The notes beneath the pieces were generated by a model. That model saw nothing but the letters and a program-made list of their open reading frames with translations, was not told where the DNA came from and made no database searches. From the NCBI GenBank assembly GCA_023438115.1, contig JAEZEB010000301.1, positions 1 through 24,244 on the forward strand: a DNA stretch of 24,244 bases, in the 5' to 3' direction. The translations under genes were made by a program, and so were the position numbers. This document shows, one piece after another, positions 20,980 to 24,244 of the stretch (position 1 is the stretch's first letter; every line of letters begins with the position of its first letter). The stretch comes from Pseudomonadota bacterium. Its GTDB lineage: Bacteria > Pseudomonadota > Gammaproteobacteria > Burkholderiales > Burkholderiaceae_C.

Positions 20980-21822
20980 GTGAAGATCGACGGCCGCACC
21001 GAGCTGATCGCCCACCTGGGCTGGCCCACGCACGCCTTCAAGGCGCCGATGATCTACAACCCCTGGTTCGCCGCGGCGGGCGTCAACGCGCTGGTGGTGC
21101 CCATGGGCTGCAAGGCGGAGAACTTCGCCGAGGTGCTGGCGGGCGTCTTCAGGCTGGAGAACGTGCGCGGCGCGCTCATCACCATGCCGCACAAGGTGCG
21201 CGTGGTGGACCTCGTCGACGAGGTGACGCCCGCCGTCAAGGTGGCCGGCTCCTGCAACGCCGTGAAGCGCCTGCCCGATGGCCGCCTGCTGGGCGACATG
21301 TTCGACGGCGAGGGTTTCGTGCGCGGCCTGCAGCGCAAGGGCCTGGTGCTGCGCGGGGCGCGCGCCTTGGTGGTCGGCAGCGGCGGCGTCGGTTCGGCGA
21401 TCGCCGCATCGCTGGCGGCGGCCGGTGTCGGCGCGCTCGCGTTGTTCGATGTGGACACCGCAGCCTCCGAGCGGCTGGCCGCGCGCCTGCGCGAACATCA
21501 AGCCGCCGTCGCGGTGAGCACGGGCAGCCGCGACCCCGAAGGTTTCGACCTGGTCGTCAACGCCACGCCCCTGGGCATGGAGACCGGCGATCCGCTGCCG
21601 GTGGACGTGGACCGCATCGCGCCGGGCGCCTTCGTCGGCGAGGTGGTGATGAAGGCCGAGCGCACGCCCTTCGTGGCGGCGGCGCTGGCGCGCGGCTGCC
21701 GCGTGCAGGTGGGGACGGACATGCTGTTCGAGATGATCCCGCCGTACCTGGAGTTCTTCGGGTTTCCGACGACGACGCCGGAGACGCTGCGGGGGTTGGC
21801 GCAGCTGGAGTACGGGCCTTAG
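20980..21822 (+). CDS. divergent shikimate-dehydrogenase-family protein (AroE-like)
   Basis: The 280-residue protein is in the AroE/YdiB superfamily of NADP-dependent polyol-acid dehydrogenases. The catalytic lysine and aspartate are kept (K72 in TMPHK, D109 in MFDGEGF), as are N93 in AGSCNAV, the Rossmann loop VVGSGGVGSA (131-140) and NATPLGM. However, the N-terminal block is GWPTHAFKAPMIYN where E. coli AroE has GNPIAHSKSPFIHQ. Both carboxylate-binding serines are therefore replaced (F20 and A22), and the late glutamine is M252. Canonical shikimate binding is thus unlikely; a related cyclitol or another substrate fits better. It starts at GTG 20980 with GAGG five bases upstream, 13 bases after aroQ. 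Family membership is firm, substrate unknown. Confidence 0.9.
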   Translation: MKIDGRTELIAHLGWPTHAFKAPMIYNPWFAAAGVNALVVPMGCKAENFAEVLAGVFRLENVRGALITMPHKVRVVDLVDEVTPAVKVAGSCNAVKRLPDGRLLGDMFDGEGFVRGLQRKGLVLRGARALVVGSGGVGSAIAASLAAAGVGALALFDVDTAASERLAARLREHQAAVAVSTGSRDPEGFDLVVNATPLGMETGDPLPVDVDRIAPGAFVGEVVMKAERTPFVAAALARGCRVQVGTDMLFEMIPPYLEFFGFPTTTPETLRGLAQLEYGP

Positions 21823-21827
21823 GGATG

Positions 21828-21978
21828 TCGGGGTTCGCTTCGCGCTCACCCCGACCTACGCAGTCCGCCGCGTCTCCGTAGTTCCTCGTAGGTCGGGGTG
21901 AGCGCGCGAAGCGCCGAACCCCGACGCGTGATCCCCGCACCTGGTAGGTCGGGGTGAGCCGCGAAGCCGAACCGCGAC
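21828..21978. repeat. three-copy GTAG-headed REP cluster (REPIN-like doublet plus singlet)
   Basis: Three copies of a unit of the form GTAGGTCGGGGTGAGC...GAACCCCGAC are present. Copy A (21828-21860) is inverted. Copy B (21887-21925) and copy C (21943-21978) are direct. A and B face each other head to head with a 26-base spacer and could pair into one long stem. Each copy also has internal symmetry (TCGGGGT with ACCCCGA in B). The GTAG head and paired inverted layout match REP/REPIN elements. The cluster fills the gap between the convergent AroE-like and STAS-like genes. Confidence 0.85.
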
Positions 21979-21985
21979 GCTTCCC

Positions 21986-22246
21986 CTACTCCTCCCCGGG
22001 CCAACACAACTGCACGCTCTTCCCGCGCAAGCGGCAACGGGCAACGTGCGCCACCAATTCCCTCTCCGCCGGCACGAAGAGCACCCGCAGCCCGCGGAAG
22101 TCCAGCAGCACGTCCTCGTGCCCCCACGCGGCGCTGTCCACGGCCAGCAACTGCATCAACGATGCCAGCTGTCCCAGCGACATGCGCCCGGTGATCGCCA
22201 CCCGGGTGCGACGCGCCTCGTCGTGCAAGGCGATGTCGAATTCCAT
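21986..22246 (-). CDS. small SpoIIAA/STAS-like protein
   Basis: The 86-residue soluble protein has the alternating pattern of a STAS or SpoIIAA-like domain: FDIALHDEARRTRVAITGRMS (strands 1-2), helix LGQLASLMQLLAVDSAAW, strand EDVLLDFRGLRVLFV, helix AERELVAHVARCRLRG, and final strand SVQLCWPG. Such domains bind partner proteins, nucleotides or lipids; the SpoIIAA-like branch is often of unknown role. No phosphorylatable serine motif typical of anti-sigma antagonists (DSSG) is present. The start at 22246 has only a weak G-rich upstream stretch. The gene stands alone, convergent with the AroE-like gene and downstream of the gamma-glutamyltransferase gene after 176 bases. Confidence 0.7.
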   Translation of the reverse strand: MEFDIALHDEARRTRVAITGRMSLGQLASLMQLLAVDSAAWGHEDVLLDFRGLRVLFVPAERELVAHVARCRLRGKSVQLCWPGEE

Positions 22247-22382
22247 CCCGCCACTTTGGCGGCGTGACGCAAGGCACGCTGTGAACTATGCGGAGGGCTG
22301 CGCGCCGAAACAGTTGTTGCCCCGCGCGCGCCACCGCTCACGCCCGGTGACGCAATTTCCCGCTAGGGAATGCGGCAAAGTA

Positions 22383-22417
22383 GCTCTGCGGAAGGGAACT
22401 CGCCGCGCCCGCAGAGC
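22383..22417 (-). terminator. candidate hairpin terminator after the gamma-glutamyltransferase gene
   Basis: GCTCTGCGG (22383-22391) is the exact reverse complement of CCGCAGAGC (22409-22417), with a 17-base loop. It begins 5 bases after the stop codon on the minus strand. Only TACTTT follows, so termination would be weak. The rest of the 22247-22382 gap shows nothing further that I can support. Confidence 0.4.
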
Positions 22418-22422
22418 CAGGT

Positions 22423-24042
22423 TCAGAACCCCGCGACCAACCCGTCGCGGCGCGGGTCGGATGCGATGACGTAGCCTTCCTGCTTCGGATCGCCCATGCG
22501 CCAGATGAACTGGCCGGCGCCGAAGTCCTGGTAGCTGTCGTCGATCACGTCCACCTGGTGGCCGCGACGCTGGAGTTCCTCCACCGTGGCCTTGTCCATC
22601 TGGTGCTCCACGTTGATCTCCAGGCCCGCATTGAAGCGCCAGCGCGGCGCGTCGCAGGCAGCCTGCGGATCCTGGCGGTAGTCCAGCATGCGCACCAGCG
22701 TCTGCAGGTGGCCCTGCGGCTGCATGTTGCCGCCCATCACGCCGAAGCTCATGACCGGCTGGCCGTCCCTGGTGAGGAACGCCGGGATGATGGTGTGGAA
22801 GGGACGCTTGCCCGGCGCAACCTGGTTGGCGCCCGGCTGCAGCGAGAAGCCGTGGCCGCGATTCTGCAGGCTGACGCCGAACGTGGGCTCCACGCAACCC
22901 GAGCCGAAGCCCATGTAGTTGCTCTGGATGAAGCTGACCATCATGCCGTCCTCGTCGGCGGCCGTGAGGTAGATGGTGCCGCCCTTCACGAAGTTGCCGG
23001 CCTGGAAATCCTGCGCCCGCTTCATGTCGATCAGCTTCGCGCGCGAGGCGAGGTAGGCGTCGTCCAGCATCTGCTGCGGCGTCACCTCCATGTGCTTCAG
23101 CTCGGCGCAGTGCTTGTAGACGTCGGCGAAGGCCAGCTTCATCGCCTCGATCTGCACGTGCTGCGAATCGGGGCCGTCCACCTTCATCGCGGCCAGGTCG
23201 AAGTGCTCGCAGATGCCCACCGCCATCAGCGCCGCGATGCCCTGCCCGTTGGGCGGGATCTCGTGCAGCGTGTGGCCGCCGTAGGTCTTGGCGATGGGCG
23301 CGACCCACTCCGGCCGGTAGGCCGCGAAATCGGCAGCCGTGATCGCGCCCCCGTGCTCACGCGCGTGGCGTGCGGCCGCCTCGGCGATCTCGCCGCCGTA
23401 GTACGCGGCGCCCTGGGTCTCGCCGATCAGGCGCAGCGACTTCGCGGCATCGGCAAAGCGAAAGAGCTCGCCCACCTCGGGCGCACGACCGCGGGGCATG
23501 AACGCCTGCGCGAACCCGGGCAGCTCGCGCAGCAGGGGCACGGCCGCCGCCCACTTCTGCTGCACGACCACGGGCACCGCGTAGCCCCGCTCGGCGATCT
23601 CGATCGCGGGAGCCATCAGGTCGGCAAACGGCAGCTTGCCGAAGCGCTCGCTCAGGGCAACCCAGCCCGCCACGGCACCGGGCACGGTGACGCTGTCCCA
23701 GCCGCGCTGCGGCGGGCCCTTGGCGTCATCGCCGTATTTCCGGCGGAAGTACTCCGGCGTCCAGGCCTGCGGTGCGCGCCCCGAGGCGTTGAGGCCGTGC
23801 AGCTCCTGGCCGTCCCAGAGGATGCAGAAGGCGTCCGACCCCAGGCCGTTGCTCACCGGCTCCACGATGGTCATCGCCGCCGCCGCCGCAATGGCGGCAT
23901 CCACGGCATTGCCGCCTTGCATCATCATGCGCAGCCCGGCTTGCGCCGCTAGCGGATGCGAGGTGGAGACGACGTTGCGCCCGAAGACGGGCAGGCGCTG
24001 CGTGGCGTAGCCGGCGGTCCAGTCGAAGGTGTGGTGCGTCAT
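22423..24042 (-). CDS. gamma-glutamyltransferase family protein, cytosolic (YwrD-like)
   Basis: The 539-residue Ntn-hydrolase proenzyme is in the gamma-glutamyltransferase/glutathione hydrolase family and is made as one chain cut before a catalytic threonine. Family marks: GGNAVDAAIAAA (43-54), EPVSNGLGSDAF, ASGRAP (R89), PGAVAGW, and the cleavage region KGGTIYLTAADEDG, where T356 should be the new N-terminus, then MVSFIQSNYMGFGSG and GVMGGNMQPQGH. The usual TTH at the cut is TIY here, as in the YwrD-like branch. No signal peptide is present, so it acts in the cytosol, unlike the periplasmic E. coli enzyme. It may cleave glutathione conjugates or other gamma-glutamyl or acyl amides. The start at 24042 was preferred to an ATG 81 bases upstream whose extension is not family-like. 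Confidence 0.93.
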   Translation of the reverse strand: MTHHTFDWTAGYATQRLPVFGRNVVSTSHPLAAQAGLRMMMQGGNAVDAAIAAAAAMTIVEPVSNGLGSDAFCILWDGQELHGLNASGRAPQAWTPEYFRRKYGDDAKGPPQRGWDSVTVPGAVAGWVALSERFGKLPFADLMAPAIEIAERGYAVPVVVQQKWAAAVPLLRELPGFAQAFMPRGRAPEVGELFRFADAAKSLRLIGETQGAAYYGGEIAEAAARHAREHGGAITAADFAAYRPEWVAPIAKTYGGHTLHEIPPNGQGIAALMAVGICEHFDLAAMKVDGPDSQHVQIEAMKLAFADVYKHCAELKHMEVTPQQMLDDAYLASRAKLIDMKRAQDFQAGNFVKGGTIYLTAADEDGMMVSFIQSNYMGFGSGCVEPTFGVSLQNRGHGFSLQPGANQVAPGKRPFHTIIPAFLTRDGQPVMSFGVMGGNMQPQGHLQTLVRMLDYRQDPQAACDAPRWRFNAGLEINVEHQMDKATVEELQRRGHQVDVIDDSYQDFGAGQFIWRMGDPKQEGYVIASDPRRDGLVAGF

Positions 24043-24127
24043 GTGGGGTGGGCCTGGCTCCAGACGCTGCGGGGAGCAGCCCCCGAAGCGTAGTCCGAAT
24101 TGCGCCGGGGCGCTGTCACCCAAAAAA

Positions 24128-24150
24128 CAAGCCGCCTCGCGGGCGGCTTG
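24128..24150 (-). terminator. Rho-independent terminator of the gene at the right edge
   Basis: CAAGCCGCC (24128-24136) pairs perfectly with GGCGGCTTG (24142-24150) around a five-base loop. On the minus strand it is followed at once by six T residues. It starts 19 bases after the stop of the partial gene at 24170. This is the clearest intrinsic terminator in the window. Confidence 0.92.
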
Positions 24151-24169
24151 TCGATGCGGGCGCGAGGGC

Positions 24170-24244
24170 TCAGTCCTCGACGAACGCCTCTTCGCGCTTC
24201 TTCTTGATCGAAGGCAGCGAGACGATCACGATCATCAGCAAGGC
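24170..24244 (-). CDS. C-terminus of a membrane protein (partial)
   Basis: Only the last 24 codons and the stop lie in the window: a hydrophobic segment ALLMIVIVSLP followed by the charged tail SIKKKREEAFVED. This looks like the end of a final transmembrane helix with a cytosolic tail, as in many transporters. A strong terminator 19 bases beyond the TGA confirms that the frame ends a real transcript. The family cannot be identified from this fragment. Confidence 0.75.
   Translation of the reverse strand, partial: ALLMIVIVSLPSIKKKREEAFVED

Noticed and set aside
1..24244. CRISPR array, tRNA, rRNA, riboswitch, prophage or insertion sequence
   Set aside because: No regularly spaced direct repeats, cloverleaf, rRNA-like sequence, transposase or phage gene could be seen on either strand. 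The repeats present are short palindromes.

Overview
The window is high-GC proteobacterial chromosome. It most resembles Burkholderiales, and probably a Comamonadaceae-type genome such as Ramlibacter or Variovorax. That placement rests on two periplasmic Bug-type solute-binding proteins, a tripartite tricarboxylate transporter (TTT) operon, a YciH/Sui1 protein, type II dehydroquinase, strong GC3 bias that opens long antisense frames, and several REP-like palindromes. It is inference from gene content; there is no rRNA or other direct marker. I see no prophage, transposase, CRISPR array, tRNA or rRNA gene.

Layout, left to right: an orphan Bug protein (-); a DEDDy 3'-5' exonuclease (+); a long palindrome; a soluble PAS hybrid histidine kinase and a class A penicillin-binding protein six bases apart (-); YciH (-) and a 45-residue membrane protein (-); a complete TTT operon bug-tctB-tctA (+); an Ldh/Mdh type-2 oxidoreductase and a metallo-beta-lactamase-fold hydrolase (-); a cardiolipin-synthase-type phospholipase D protein and an alpha/beta hydrolase (+); an amidase, a PLP decarboxylase/lyase and a class I/II aminotransferase (-); two tandem paralogous proteins of unknown function (-); a degenerate receiver-domain protein, AroQ and a divergent AroE-like dehydrogenase (+); a small SpoIIAA/STAS-like protein and a cytosolic gamma-glutamyltransferase (-); and the 3' end of another membrane protein (-).

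Functionally this is mostly metabolic and envelope housekeeping. It covers organic-acid uptake (TTT) beside a 2-hydroxyacid dehydrogenase, amide and amino-acid turnover (amidase, PLP enzymes, gamma-glutamyltransferase), wall and membrane synthesis (PBP, Cls), and part of the shikimate pathway. No single large undescribed system is evident.

The most interesting material is at smaller scale. (1) All four convergent gene junctions carry a palindromic repeat, at least four families in total, including GTAG-headed REP/REPIN-like units. (2) One of these repeats encodes the C-terminus and stop codon of the amidase. (3) Seven genes have a -10-like hexamer only 6-10 bases before the start codon and no Shine-Dalgarno sequence, which suggests leaderless or nearly leaderless mRNAs. 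(4) A tandem pair of unknown paralogs is divergent from a pseudo-receiver across an intergenic inverted repeat. (5) An AroE paralog next to aroQ lacks the residues that hold the shikimate carboxylate.
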